Shown: one piece after another, positions 48,861-56,546 of the stretch | Position numbering within the stretch: the first letter of the stretch is position 1 | How the letters are laid out: each line of letters begins with the position of its first letter | Assembly: GCA_905214525.1 (NCBI GenBank) | Contig: CAJMMN010000001.1 | Coordinates: forward strand, 1 to 64,000 | Length of the DNA: 64,000 bases | DNA from: an uncultured bacterium | GTDB taxonomy: Bacteria > Actinomycetota > Coriobacteriia > Coriobacteriales > Coriobacteriaceae | Direction: 5' to 3' | Made by a program: the position numbers and the translations under genes | Notes under the pieces: model-generated | Told to the model about the DNA's origin: nothing | The model's input: only the letters and a program-made list of their open reading frames with translations | Databases searched by the model: none

Positions 48861-50594
48861 ATGGCTACAGAAAAGTCCTCTTCGCGCCCATGGATGTCCG
48901 ATGCCGCGATTTATCAAATCTACCCGCGCTCGTTTAAGGATTCGACTGGTTCGGGTCTGGGCGAAATCGCGGGCATTACCCAGCAGATGGACTATCTTGA
49001 GCAGCTGGGCATCGAGGCCATCTGGCTGAGCCCGTTTTACCCTTCGCCTCTTGTCGATGGCGGCTATGATGTGGCGGACTACTGCGATGTCGACCCACGT
49101 CTCGGCTCGCTTGATGACTTCGATGACATGATCGCTGCGGCTCATGCGCGCGACATCAAGGTCATCGTCGACATCGTGCCCAACCATTCGTCCAACCAGC
49201 ACCCCTGGTTCAAAGCCGCTCTTGCCGCCGGCCCCGGATCGCCCGAGCGCGCCCGTTATATCTTCCGCGATGGTCGCGGCGAGCACGGCGAGCTGCCTCC
49301 CACCAATTGGAATGCCAACTTTGGCGGCCCCGCCTGGACGCGCGTCGCGGACGGTCAGTGGTATCTGCACATGTTTACGCCCGAGCAGCCGGACTTTGAC
49401 TGGTCGTGCCCCGAGGTTCACGCGTTCTTTTGTGACGTCCTGGCGTTTTGGAGCGATCGAGGCGTCGATGGCTTTCGCATTGATGTGGCGCACGGTCTCG
49501 CCAAGGATCTCGACCGCGATGACCTCGACCGGTGGCATCTCGCCGAGGGCGATGACATGGTTGAGGACGGCACCCATCCGCTGTGGGACCGCAACGAGGT
49601 CCACGAGATCTATCGCGAGTGGCGCCGCGTGTTCGACCGCTATGATCCGCCACGCAGCGCCGTTGCCGAGGCGTGGGTGCTGCCCGAGCGCCAGTATCTC
49701 TACGCGCGTCCCAGCGAGCTTGGCCAGACATTCAACTTTGAGTTTGCCAAGGCCACTTGGACCTATGATGACATGCACGCTGCAATCGAGGAGGGCTTGA
49801 AGGCAGCTATAGAATCCGATTCCGCCTCGACCTGGGTGCTCTCCAACCACGACGTGCCGCGCGTGGCGACGCGCTATGCCCTGCCGCAGATCAAGGCGAC
49901 GCGCTACCACCAGATTGCGCTCGACTGGCTCTTACGCGACGGGTCGTCTTATGACGAGGAACGTGAACTCGGCGAGCGCCGCGCGCGGGCGGCCCTTTTG
50001 CTCGAGCTGGCGCTTCCGGGCTCGGCATACGTGTATCAGGGTGAGGAGCTCGGCCTTTTTGAGGTGGCTGACATTCCGTGGGCCGCACTCGAAGATCCTA
50101 CTGCGACCAATACGCACGGACCGAAGCGCGAGAAGGGGCGCGACGGCTGCCGTGTGCCCCTGCCGTGGGTGGCGGCGGACGATCCCGCGCAGGGCGGATC
50201 GTTTGGGTTTTCACCGGCGGACGCCGATGCGGCGCCCCATCTGCCGCAGCCTGCATGGTTTTCCGATTACGCTGCCGATAGGGAAGAAGCGGACCCGACA
50301 TCGATGCTTGCGCTCTATCGTGACGCCCCCTGGCTGCGGCGCAAGCTGCGCGGGTGCGCCAACGATCTTGCGTGGCTCGATCTTGACGGGCGCACCGGCC
50401 TTGCGGATGGTGCCGAGGGCGCTGAGGGCGGCGTCATCGCCTATCGCCGCGACAACGGCTGGGCGTGTGTGACGAACTTCGGTGCAGCGCCCGTGGAGCT
50501 GCCTGCGGGCAGGGTCCTGCTCGCCTCATCACCGCTTGCAGACGGTAAGCTCGCGCAGGACAGCTCTGCCTGGATCATGCTCGGTGAGATGTAG
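48861..50594 (+). CDS. GH13 alpha-glucosidase (oligo-1,6-glucosidase type)
   Basis: A 577-residue cytosolic glycoside hydrolase of family 13, acting on alpha-glucosidic links of short maltose- or isomaltose-type sugars. AIYQIYPRSFKDSTGSGLGEIAG opens the barrel, DIVPNHSSNQHPWF is conserved region I, the nucleophile Asp is in GFRIDVAHGL, the acid/base Glu in AVAEAW and the transition-state Asp in SNHDVPRVATRY. The start at 48861 is the first with family sequence; AAGGGA lies 10 nt upstream. Longer frames reach back through IS110 and are rejected. It stands alone between mobile DNA and tRNAs. Confidence 0.93.
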   Translation: MATEKSSSRPWMSDAAIYQIYPRSFKDSTGSGLGEIAGITQQMDYLEQLGIEAIWLSPFYPSPLVDGGYDVADYCDVDPRLGSLDDFDDMIAAAHARDIKVIVDIVPNHSSNQHPWFKAALAAGPGSPERARYIFRDGRGEHGELPPTNWNANFGGPAWTRVADGQWYLHMFTPEQPDFDWSCPEVHAFFCDVLAFWSDRGVDGFRIDVAHGLAKDLDRDDLDRWHLAEGDDMVEDGTHPLWDRNEVHEIYREWRRVFDRYDPPRSAVAEAWVLPERQYLYARPSELGQTFNFEFAKATWTYDDMHAAIEEGLKAAIESDSASTWVLSNHDVPRVATRYALPQIKATRYHQIALDWLLRDGSSYDEERELGERRARAALLLELALPGSAYVYQGEELGLFEVADIPWAALEDPTATNTHGPKREKGRDGCRVPLPWVAADDPAQGGSFGFSPADADAAPHLPQPAWFSDYAADREEADPTSMLALYRDAPWLRRKLRGCANDLAWLDLDGRTGLADGAEGAEGGVIAYRRDNGWACVTNFGAAPVELPAGRVLLASSPLADGKLAQDSSAWIMLGEM

Positions 50595-50674
50595 GGGTCT
50601 CTTGCGGCGAGCTTGCGTTTGCCTGCGCCTTCCGCGGCGGCTGATGTCTTCGCGAGGTTCGCAAGGGCGTCGCA

Positions 50675-50723
50675 AAACTTTTCAAAAAAAGTTCTTGCAT
50701 TTGGGTGGATCATCCCGTATATT
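50675..50723 (+). promoter_or_regulatory. Promoter of tRNA-Gly/Val unit
   Basis: AAAACTTTTCAAAAAAAGT precedes -35 TTGCAT (50695-50700); -10 TATATT is at 50718-50723, spacer exactly 17. Confidence 0.8.
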
Positions 50724-50735
50724 AAATCCTCGCAG

Positions 50736-50811
50736 GCGGACATGGCTCAGTTGGTAGAGCACAACCTTGCCAAGGTTGGGGTCGCGGGTTCGAGCCCCGT
50801 TGTCCGCTCCA
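50736..50811 (+). tRNA. tRNA-Gly (GCC), copy 3
   Basis: Identical over 76 bases to the copies at 46504 and 46730, with anticodon GCC and CCA encoded. It follows its own promoter. Confidence 0.96.
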
Positions 50812-50814
50812 TTT

Positions 50815-50889
50815 GGGCGTTTAGCTCAGGGGGAGAGCGCTTCCCTGACACGGAAGAGGTCAGAAGTTCAAATCTTCTAACGCCCACCA
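50815..50889 (+). tRNA. tRNA-Val (GAC)
   Basis: Acceptor GGGCGTT (50815-50821) pairs with AACGCCC (50879-50885). The anticodon loop CTGACAC gives GAC, the T-arm is AGAAGTTCAAATCTTCT, and CCA is encoded at 50887-50889. Confidence 0.95.
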
Positions 50890-50897
50890 AATGTTCG

Positions 50898-50933
50898 CAG
50901 CTCAGAGGCATCGCCTCTGGGCTGTTTTGTTTT
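50898..50933 (+). terminator. Terminator after tRNA-Val
   Basis: The 12-bp stem 50898-50909 with 50913-50924 (CAGCTCAGAGGC arm, two G-U pairs) is followed by TTTTGTTTT. Confidence 0.88.
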
Positions 50934-50969
50934 GGTCGCCAAATGGGTCGCCAAATACGTCACCAAATT
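50934..50969 (+). repeat. Three tandem 12-bp repeats beside tRNA-Val
   Basis: GGTCGCCAAATG, GGTCGCCAAATA and CGTCACCAAATT lie head to tail straight after the tRNA terminator. Such short direct repeats next to a tRNA gene recall arm or core sites of an integration locus, but no integrase is present. Confidence 0.55.
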
Positions 50970-51216
50970 TCGAGTTTTTGATCTTCCGGGATGCTTCTCA
51001 GTAGTCATCCGAGGAAACTCTCGTCTTCTCCGTTTGCATACACATATCTTTCAAGGATTCGTGCCGCGGTTGCATGAGGCTCGGCAAGGCACGACCGCAA
51101 CATGTTGGTCAAGCATAATCTTTTGGATTCTTTTGGCGTGAGCGGCTTGGTTTTGGTAGGATTTGTCAGCGGCTTGACTAAGGGGGTTTTATAACTGCCA
51201 TGCAGGTAGCCGTGTT

Positions 51217-51230
51217 GGTAACGTTTTACC
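51217..51230. promoter_or_regulatory. Palindromic TAAAACGTT-type site upstream of nrdD
   Basis: GGTAACGTTTTACC has 5-bp inverted arms around CGTT and carries TAAAACGTT on the reverse strand, the core also seen at gap and at the sialate operon. Confidence 0.35.
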
Positions 51231-51295
51231 GACTTGTCAAATACCCCTCATTTTTAATGCGTCTGCAAAATGACTAATTGCTTTGACCTGCTGAA

Positions 51296-51311
51296 ACACT
51301 ATATGTTGTGT
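51296..51311 (+). promoter_or_regulatory. NrdR box upstream of nrdD
   Basis: ACACTATATGTTGTGT fits the 16-bp NrdR-box pattern (ACAC, A/T-rich centre, GTGT). NrdR is the ATP/dATP-responsive repressor of ribonucleotide reductase genes. Boxes normally come in pairs about 31 bp apart; a weak second candidate ACAGGATATAGATGCC begins at 51330. Confidence 0.75.
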
Positions 51312-51568
51312 TTGACCTAAAAAAAGAATACAGGATATAGATGCCTCTTTGTCGTATGATAGATGGCGGACAGAGAACGAAGACCTTAACTGCCTCTTTT
51401 GAACGTGTCCTTGAGCCGCTTGATCGGCTCTTGGGAATGTCCGCATGGAGGCTTATGGTTTATCGAGAACACAGATTGCGCGACGGCGCCGCAAGACGGG
51501 GGCAAGCCCTGCCGGGCATCGTTTGGCTCTGAAACGCAATGAGACTACGACGCGAAAGAGGCAAGAGG

Positions 51569-53791
51569 ATGAAGATCATCAAGCGCAGCGGCACCGAGGT
51601 TGTCTTTGACATCGATAAGATCGTCAATGCGATTCGCGCCGCCAACTTGGAGGTCGAGGAGGGCTCTCGTCTTACCGACCGCCAGGTGGTTTATGCGGCG
51701 CAAAACGTCGCCGAGGCATGCGAGAACGCGGGCCACACCGTGTCGGTCGAGGAGATTCAGGATCTGGTCGAGGACGAGATCATGCGTCTCGACTGCTACG
51801 AGGTCGCTCGCCATTACATCATCTATCGCTATGTTCAGAGCCTGAAGCGCCAGAAGAACACGACCGACGACAAGATTCTGTCGCTCATCGAGTGCAACAA
51901 CGAAGAGGTCAAGCAGGAGAACTCCAACAAGAACCCGACCGTCAATTCCGTTCAGCGTGACTACATGGCCGGCGAGATTTCCAAGGACCTGACTCAGCGT
52001 GTGCTGCTGCCCCAGGAGATCGTGGATGCTCACAATGAGGGTCTGATCCACTTCCATGATTCGGACTACTTTGCCCAGCACATGCATAACTGCGACCTGG
52101 TGAACCTGGAGGATATGCTCCAGAACGGTACTGTTATCTCGGGTACGCTGATTGAGAAGCCGCACAGCTTCTCGACGGCTTGCAACATCGCGACGCAGAT
52201 CATCGCCCAGGTTGCTTCCTCCCAGTACGGTGGCCAGTCGATTTCGCTGACCCATCTTGCCCCGTTCGTCGAGGTGAGCCGTCAAAAGATTCGCGGCGAG
52301 GTCGCCCGCGAGCTCGAGGAGCTCGGCGTTTCCGCATCTCCCGAAAAGGTCCGCGAGGTTGTTGAGGACCGCCTGCGTGACGAGATCCGTCGCGGCGTCC
52401 AGACGATTCAGTATCAGGTCGTGACCCTTATGACCACCAACGGCCAAGCGCCGTTCGTGACGGTCTTCATGTATCTCAACGAGGCTCGCTCAGCGCAGGA
52501 GAAGCACGACCTTGCCATGATCGTGGAGGAGACGCTTCGTCAGCGCTACGAGGGCGTTAAGAACGAAGCCGGCGTGTGGATTACCCCGGCATTCCCCAAG
52601 CTTATCTATGTACTCGAGGACGATAACGTTCACGAGAATTCCCCGTACTTCTACCTGACCCAGCTGGCTGCCAAGTGCACCGCCAAGCGCATGGTGCCCG
52701 ACTACATCTCCGAGAAGAAGATGCGCGAGCTCAAGCTGTCTAAGGGCGAGACCGCCGGCAACGGCGATTGCTACACCTGCATGGGTTGCCGCAGCTTCTT
52801 GACGCCCGACCGCTCGGGCAACGGCTTTAACAATGTCGCCAACGCGCTGAACTATGACCCGACCAAACCTAAGTACTATGGCCGCTTTAACCAGGGTGTT
52901 GTGACCATCAACCTGCCCGATGTCGCGCTGAGCTCGCATCAGGACATGGACAAGTTCTGGAAGATCTTCGACGAGCGCCTTGAGCTGTGCCACCGTGCCC
53001 TGCTGTGCCGTCATGAGCGCCTGATGGGTACGCTTTCGGATGCCGCACCGATTTTGTGGCAGTACGGCGCCCTCGCTCGTCTGAAGAAGGGCGAGACGAT
53101 CGACAAACTGCTCGTGGGCGGATACTCTACCATCAGCCTGGGCTATGCTGGCCTGTATGAGTGCGTCAAGTACATGACGGGCCACAGCCACACCGAGAAG
53201 GAAGGCACGCCGTTTGCCATGGCCGTCATGCAGCGCATGAACGACAAGTGCGCCGAGTGGAAGGCCGAAAGCGATATCGATTTCTCGCTGTACGGTACGC
53301 CGTTGGAGTCGACGACCTACAAGTTCGCCAAGTGCCTGCAGCGTCGTTTTGGCATTATTCCGGGCGTGACGGACAAGGGCTACATTACCAACAGCTATCA
53401 CGTCCACGTGTCCGAGGAGATTGATGCTTTCGACAAGCTTAAGTTTGAGGGCATGTTCCAGCAGCTTTCGCCGGGCGGTGCTATCTCCTACGTCGAGGTT
53501 CCCAACATGCAGGACAACCTCAAGGCTGTCATCCGCGTGATGCAGTACATCTACGACAACATCATGTACGCCGAGCTCAACACCAAGAGCGATTATTGCC
53601 AGGTGTGCGGCTACGACGGCGAGATCAAGATTGTCGAGGATGACGGCAAGCTGGTGTGGGAGTGTCCCAACTGCGGCAATCGCGACCAGGAGAAGATGAA
53701 CGTCGCTCGTCGTACGTGCGGCTACATCGGTACCCAATTCTGGAACCAGGGTCGAACCGAGGAGATCCGCGACCGCGTGCTGCATCTCTAA
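51569..53791 (+). CDS. nrdD: Anaerobic ribonucleoside-triphosphate reductase
   Basis: The 740-residue class III ribonucleotide reductase, a glycyl-radical enzyme making dNTPs without oxygen. An ATP-cone allosteric domain covers about residues 3-95 (KIIKRSGTEVVFDIDKIVNAI). The catalytic barrel includes HFHDSDYFAQHMHNCDLVNLEDML and CYTCMGCRSFLTPDRSGNG. The C-terminal zinc site is CQVCGYDG with CPNCG. The radical Gly is in RRTCGYIGTQFWNQGRTEE, 20 or so residues from the end. ATG at 51569 is preceded by AAAGAGG at 8 nt. The activase gene nrdG follows, but 430 nt away. Confidence 0.97.
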   Translation: MKIIKRSGTEVVFDIDKIVNAIRAANLEVEEGSRLTDRQVVYAAQNVAEACENAGHTVSVEEIQDLVEDEIMRLDCYEVARHYIIYRYVQSLKRQKNTTDDKILSLIECNNEEVKQENSNKNPTVNSVQRDYMAGEISKDLTQRVLLPQEIVDAHNEGLIHFHDSDYFAQHMHNCDLVNLEDMLQNGTVISGTLIEKPHSFSTACNIATQIIAQVASSQYGGQSISLTHLAPFVEVSRQKIRGEVARELEELGVSASPEKVREVVEDRLRDEIRRGVQTIQYQVVTLMTTNGQAPFVTVFMYLNEARSAQEKHDLAMIVEETLRQRYEGVKNEAGVWITPAFPKLIYVLEDDNVHENSPYFYLTQLAAKCTAKRMVPDYISEKKMRELKLSKGETAGNGDCYTCMGCRSFLTPDRSGNGFNNVANALNYDPTKPKYYGRFNQGVVTINLPDVALSSHQDMDKFWKIFDERLELCHRALLCRHERLMGTLSDAAPILWQYGALARLKKGETIDKLLVGGYSTISLGYAGLYECVKYMTGHSHTEKEGTPFAMAVMQRMNDKCAEWKAESDIDFSLYGTPLESTTYKFAKCLQRRFGIIPGVTDKGYITNSYHVHVSEEIDAFDKLKFEGMFQQLSPGGAISYVEVPNMQDNLKAVIRVMQYIYDNIMYAELNTKSDYCQVCGYDGEIKIVEDDGKLVWECPNCGNRDQEKMNVARRTCGYIGTQFWNQGRTEEIRDRVLHL

Positions 53792-54221
53792 TAACCATCC
53801 CTGGCCGCCCCGTAGCGAGGCCCCGGACCTTTACTCGCTATTTCGGACAGTCCTGGCTCACGACGGAGGCGCCACTGGCGCCTCCTGTTCGTGCGGAACT
53901 CATATCGAGCAAAAGCCCAAGCGGCCCTCTCGGCTCAGCCAAGTTGACGTAGCTGAGATGCGGCGCGCAGCCTACTCACTCCTCGAAGTTCTTAGCGGAA
54001 ATGAGTTGAGCTGCAGCAGCGATTTGCTTGCAGCAACGGTTGAGCTGCAACTCAGTATTTATCAGACCTCGAACCCTATGCTCGATGTTCGCTTCGTTCA
54101 CCGAGTATCGCTCGCGAGGGGTCTGGAGTATATCGTCCCGCCCGCAGTTCTGCAGCGAGCGCAGCGAGCGAAGCTGTTTGAGGACGGGATGATATACTCC
54201 AGACCCCCAGGAAGGTTACCT
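53792..54221 (+). other. 430-bp hairpin-rich gap between nrdD and nrdG
   Basis: No gene. It holds a perfect GGAGGCGCC-ACT-GGCGCCTCC hairpin (53865-53885, possible nrdD terminator though lacking T's), imperfect repeats of GTTGAGCTGCA at about 54007 and 54041, and a large 90-nt inverted repeat ending 14 nt before nrdG. A frame open from 53958 into nrdG lacks a ribosome site and family sequence. Confidence 0.6.
54118..54207. repeat. 90-nt inverted repeat just before nrdG
   Basis: The arm 54118-54140 (GGGGTCTGGAGTATATC then GTCCCG) pairs with 54185-54207 over 23 positions with one G-U. The centre holds GCGAGCGCAGCGAGCG. The nrdG ribosome site AGGAAGG begins 2 nt after the right arm. Confidence 0.75.
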
Positions 54222-54803
54222 ATGAACTACGCGAACATTAAGTATTTCGACATTGCTGATGGGGAAGGCGTTCGTACTTCTCTGTTTGTGAGCGGGTGCC
54301 GTCGTGGGTGCAAGAACTGCTTTAACTCTGTCGCGTGGGACTTTGCTGCGGGCGAGCCGTTCGATCGTGCCGTCGAGGACAAGATTATCGAGAGCCTCGA
54401 CCATCCCTTTATTGACGGCCTGACGATTCTGGGCGGCGAGCCTATGGAGCCCGAGAATCAGGCGGGGCTCGTTGAGTTTGTCGAGCGTGTTCGTGCCGCG
54501 TATCCTGCGGGGTCAGGAAAAACCATTTGGTGTTTTACCGGCGACGTGCTCGAGGAGCTTATGCCGGGTGGTCGTCACCATACCGAGGCGACGGACCGTA
54601 TCCTTGCCTGCCTCGATATGTTGGTGGATGGCCCGTTTGTTCAGGATCTGTATGATATCTCATTGCGTTTTAGGGGCTCGAGTAACCAGCGCGTGATCGA
54701 TATGAACGCTACGCGCGCCCGTGCTGAGCGTGAGGGCGTTGCGCTTTGTGATGCGGTTGAACTTTGGCGTGATGATCCGGTCTATTCGACCCATACTATG
54801 TAG
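54222..54803 (+). CDS. nrdG: Anaerobic RNR activating enzyme (radical SAM)
   Basis: A 193-residue radical-SAM activase that installs the glycyl radical on NrdD using S-adenosylmethionine and a 4Fe-4S cluster. The cluster motif CRRGCKNC (CX3CX2C) is at about residues 25-32, and the Gly-rich SAM-binding LTILGGEPMEPENQ follows. ATG at 54222 has AGGAAGG at 6 nt. The C-terminus ending DAVELWRDDPVYSTHTM is longer than in E. coli NrdG. Expression is likely linked to nrdD, although a long gap and a large hairpin separate them. Confidence 0.94.
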   Translation: MNYANIKYFDIADGEGVRTSLFVSGCRRGCKNCFNSVAWDFAAGEPFDRAVEDKIIESLDHPFIDGLTILGGEPMEPENQAGLVEFVERVRAAYPAGSGKTIWCFTGDVLEELMPGGRHHTEATDRILACLDMLVDGPFVQDLYDISLRFRGSSNQRVIDMNATRARAEREGVALCDAVELWRDDPVYSTHTM

Positions 54804-54869
54804 CTTGTGGTCGATGCCGAAGGGCGTGGTACCATAGCGCGAACGTGAAATCGGAAAAGTGAGGCCCAG

Positions 54870-55427
54870 ATGGTCGATCAGGAAAAAGTCGAGGCCGCCA
54901 TTGAGCTGTTGCTTGAGGGCATAGGCGAGGATCCAGCTCGTGAGGGCCTGCTGGAGACCCCGGCGCGCGTTGCCCGTATGTATGGTGAGATTGCCGGCGG
55001 TATGGACCAGAGTGCCGAGGAACACCTGTCCAAAACCTTTGCCGTCGCTTCGAACGATTTGGTTATCGAGCGCGACATCACGTTCTACTCGCTGTGCGAA
55101 CATCATCTGCTGCCGTTTTATGGCAAGGCCGCCATTGGTTATATCCCTAACGGTCGGGTGGCTGGGCTTTCCAAGCTCGCCCGCACGGTTGAGGTTTATG
55201 CCCGCCGTCTTCAGCTGCAGGAGCAACTGTGCGCACAGGTTGCCGATGCCCTCATGGATTATCTCGCTCCCCAGGGAGCGATTGTGTTGATGGAGGCCGA
55301 GCATATGTGCATGACGATGCGTGGCGTGCAAAAGCCCGGCACCAAGACCGTGACGCTTGCTCGCCGCGGCGTCTTTGAGACCGATCCCGCGCTCGAGGAG
55401 CGTTTCTTTAGGATGCTGGGCCGCTAA
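54870..55427 (+). CDS. folE: GTP cyclohydrolase I
   Basis: A 185-residue FolE, turning GTP into 7,8-dihydroneopterin triphosphate, first step of folate synthesis. ETPARVARMYGEI, the zinc-ligand CEHHLLPFYGKAAIGYIPN (Cys and His), GLSKLARTVEVYARRLQLQEQL and the second Cys region MEAEHMCMTMRGVQKPG are present, so this is the zinc-dependent FolE1 type. GTGAGG lies 7 nt before the ATG. The HD-domain gene starts 2 nt after its stop. Confidence 0.96.
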   Translation: MVDQEKVEAAIELLLEGIGEDPAREGLLETPARVARMYGEIAGGMDQSAEEHLSKTFAVASNDLVIERDITFYSLCEHHLLPFYGKAAIGYIPNGRVAGLSKLARTVEVYARRLQLQEQLCAQVADALMDYLAPQGAIVLMEAEHMCMTMRGVQKPGTKTVTLARRGVFETDPALEERFFRMLGR

Positions 55428-55429
55428 CC

Positions 55430-56011
55430 ATGAGAGTCGTCAACGACTTTACATCGAAGACCGATGAGGGGACGTCGCGTCGCGGCTTTATGGCTTCGGG
55501 CCTGGCCCCCTTTGGTGCCATGCCTCGCATTGATTACATTTGTGCCAACGGGCTGTTCCGGCGGCACCTGGGCAACATCGTACAGTTGGAATCGGGGCGC
55601 ATCTTCTGCCGCCACGGTATTGACCATCTGCTCGATGTCGCTCGCATTATGTGGATCAAGAATCTCGAGGAACAGCTCGAATTTGACCGCGAGGTCATCT
55701 ACGCCACGGCACTTCTTCACGATATCGGCAAAGATGAACAGTATGAATCGGGTATATCCCATGATGTTGCAAGCGAACGCGTCGCTGATGCGATTCTCGG
55801 CGGCATGCCCGATGACGTGGCGTTTGAGCCGGCCGATGCCGCAGCCATTAAGACGGCCATTCTGGGCCATCGAAAGCTGCGCGTGAACAGCCAACCGCTT
55901 GAGCGTCTGCTCTATGCAGCCGACAAAGCGTCGCGCGCCTGCTTTGCATGCCCCGCGCGCAATGCTTGCAACTGGAGCGATGATAAAAAGAACCTGTCGA
56001 TTCGCGTGTAG
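55430..56011 (+). CDS. HD-domain hydrolase in folate cluster
   Basis: A 193-residue predicted metal-dependent phosphohydrolase. The HD signature is split as RHGIDHLLDVARIM (first His) and ATALLHDIGKDE (His-Asp), with further ligands in ILGHRKLR and YAADKASR. The C-terminus has a cluster of Cys, CFACPARNACNW, absent from plain HD proteins and possibly a metal site. Sitting between folE and folB, it might remove phosphate from a pterin intermediate, since no dedicated dihydroneopterin-triphosphate phosphatase is visible; this is inference from position only. The start 2 nt after folE suggests coupling. Confidence 0.8.
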   Translation: MRVVNDFTSKTDEGTSRRGFMASGLAPFGAMPRIDYICANGLFRRHLGNIVQLESGRIFCRHGIDHLLDVARIMWIKNLEEQLEFDREVIYATALLHDIGKDEQYESGISHDVASERVADAILGGMPDDVAFEPADAAAIKTAILGHRKLRVNSQPLERLLYAADKASRACFACPARNACNWSDDKKNLSIRV

Positions 56012-56054
56012 TTAGTTTGCGCGGTCGGGGTTCTAAACGAAGGAGACGATCGCG

Positions 56055-56540
56055 TTGAGTAACAAAAAACTGCCCGAGAATGCAACCAAGACTGAAGGTG
56101 CTGAGCTCGCCCGCCGTGGAAGGGGCGAAATATCCACCGCAACGGCGGTGCCTCACGTGAGCTATGACGATTTGCGCCATGCCGATCGTATTGTCATTGA
56201 CGGCCTGGAGGTTTTTGCCAACCATGGCGTGTATCCCGAGGAGAACGCGCTGGGTCAGAAGTTCATCGTTTCTCTGGTGCTCTATGCCGACCTGCGCGCG
56301 GCGGGGGAGCACGATAACCTGGACGCCTCGATTGACTACGGCTCGGTGTGCCACGATGTCGATGGCTATCTGCGCGAGCATACGTTTAAGCTCATCGAGG
56401 CGGCAGCCGAGGGGACAGCCCAGATGCTGCTGCGCCGTTATCCCTCGCTGCTTGGTGTGCGCATAAAGCTCGATAAGCCGTGGGCTCCTGTTGGCCTGCC
56501 CCTGGCAAGCTGCGGCGTCGAGATCGAGCGCGTGCGCTAG
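56055..56540 (+). CDS. folB: Dihydroneopterin aldolase
   Basis: A 161-residue FolB, converting dihydroneopterin to 6-hydroxymethyl-dihydropterin. The aldolase domain starts at about residue 44 with DRIVIDGLEVFANHGVYPEENALGQKF, followed by DYGSVCHDVDGYLREHTFKLIEAAAE and VRIKLDKPWAP. The catalytic Glu and Lys positions are kept. A 40-residue polar N-terminal extension precedes it. The start is TTG at 56055, supported by AAGGAG 9 nt upstream; no ATG exists before the domain. folK and folP are not in the window. It converges on the next gene with 6 nt between stops. Confidence 0.88.
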   Translation: MSNKKLPENATKTEGAELARRGRGEISTATAVPHVSYDDLRHADRIVIDGLEVFANHGVYPEENALGQKFIVSLVLYADLRAAGEHDNLDASIDYGSVCHDVDGYLREHTFKLIEAAAEGTAQMLLRRYPSLLGVRIKLDKPWAPVGLPLASCGVEIERVR

Positions 56541-56546
56541 TCGACG

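Larger units (their letters stand above)
50890..51568 (+). other. 679-bp region between tRNA-Val and nrdD
   Basis: No supported gene. In order it holds a terminator (50898-50933), three tandem 12-bp repeats (50934-50969), unassigned sequence, GGTAACGTTTTACC (51217-51230), an NrdR box (51296-51311), a GAGCCG/CGGCTC hairpin (51413-51430) and the nrdD ribosome site. A 63-codon frame at 51341-51532 has no ribosome site and no recognisable family. Confidence 0.6.

Noticed and set aside
51341..51532. A possible 63-residue protein upstream of nrdD
   Set aside because: No Shine-Dalgarno, no recognisable family, and it would overlap the leader expected from the NrdR box.
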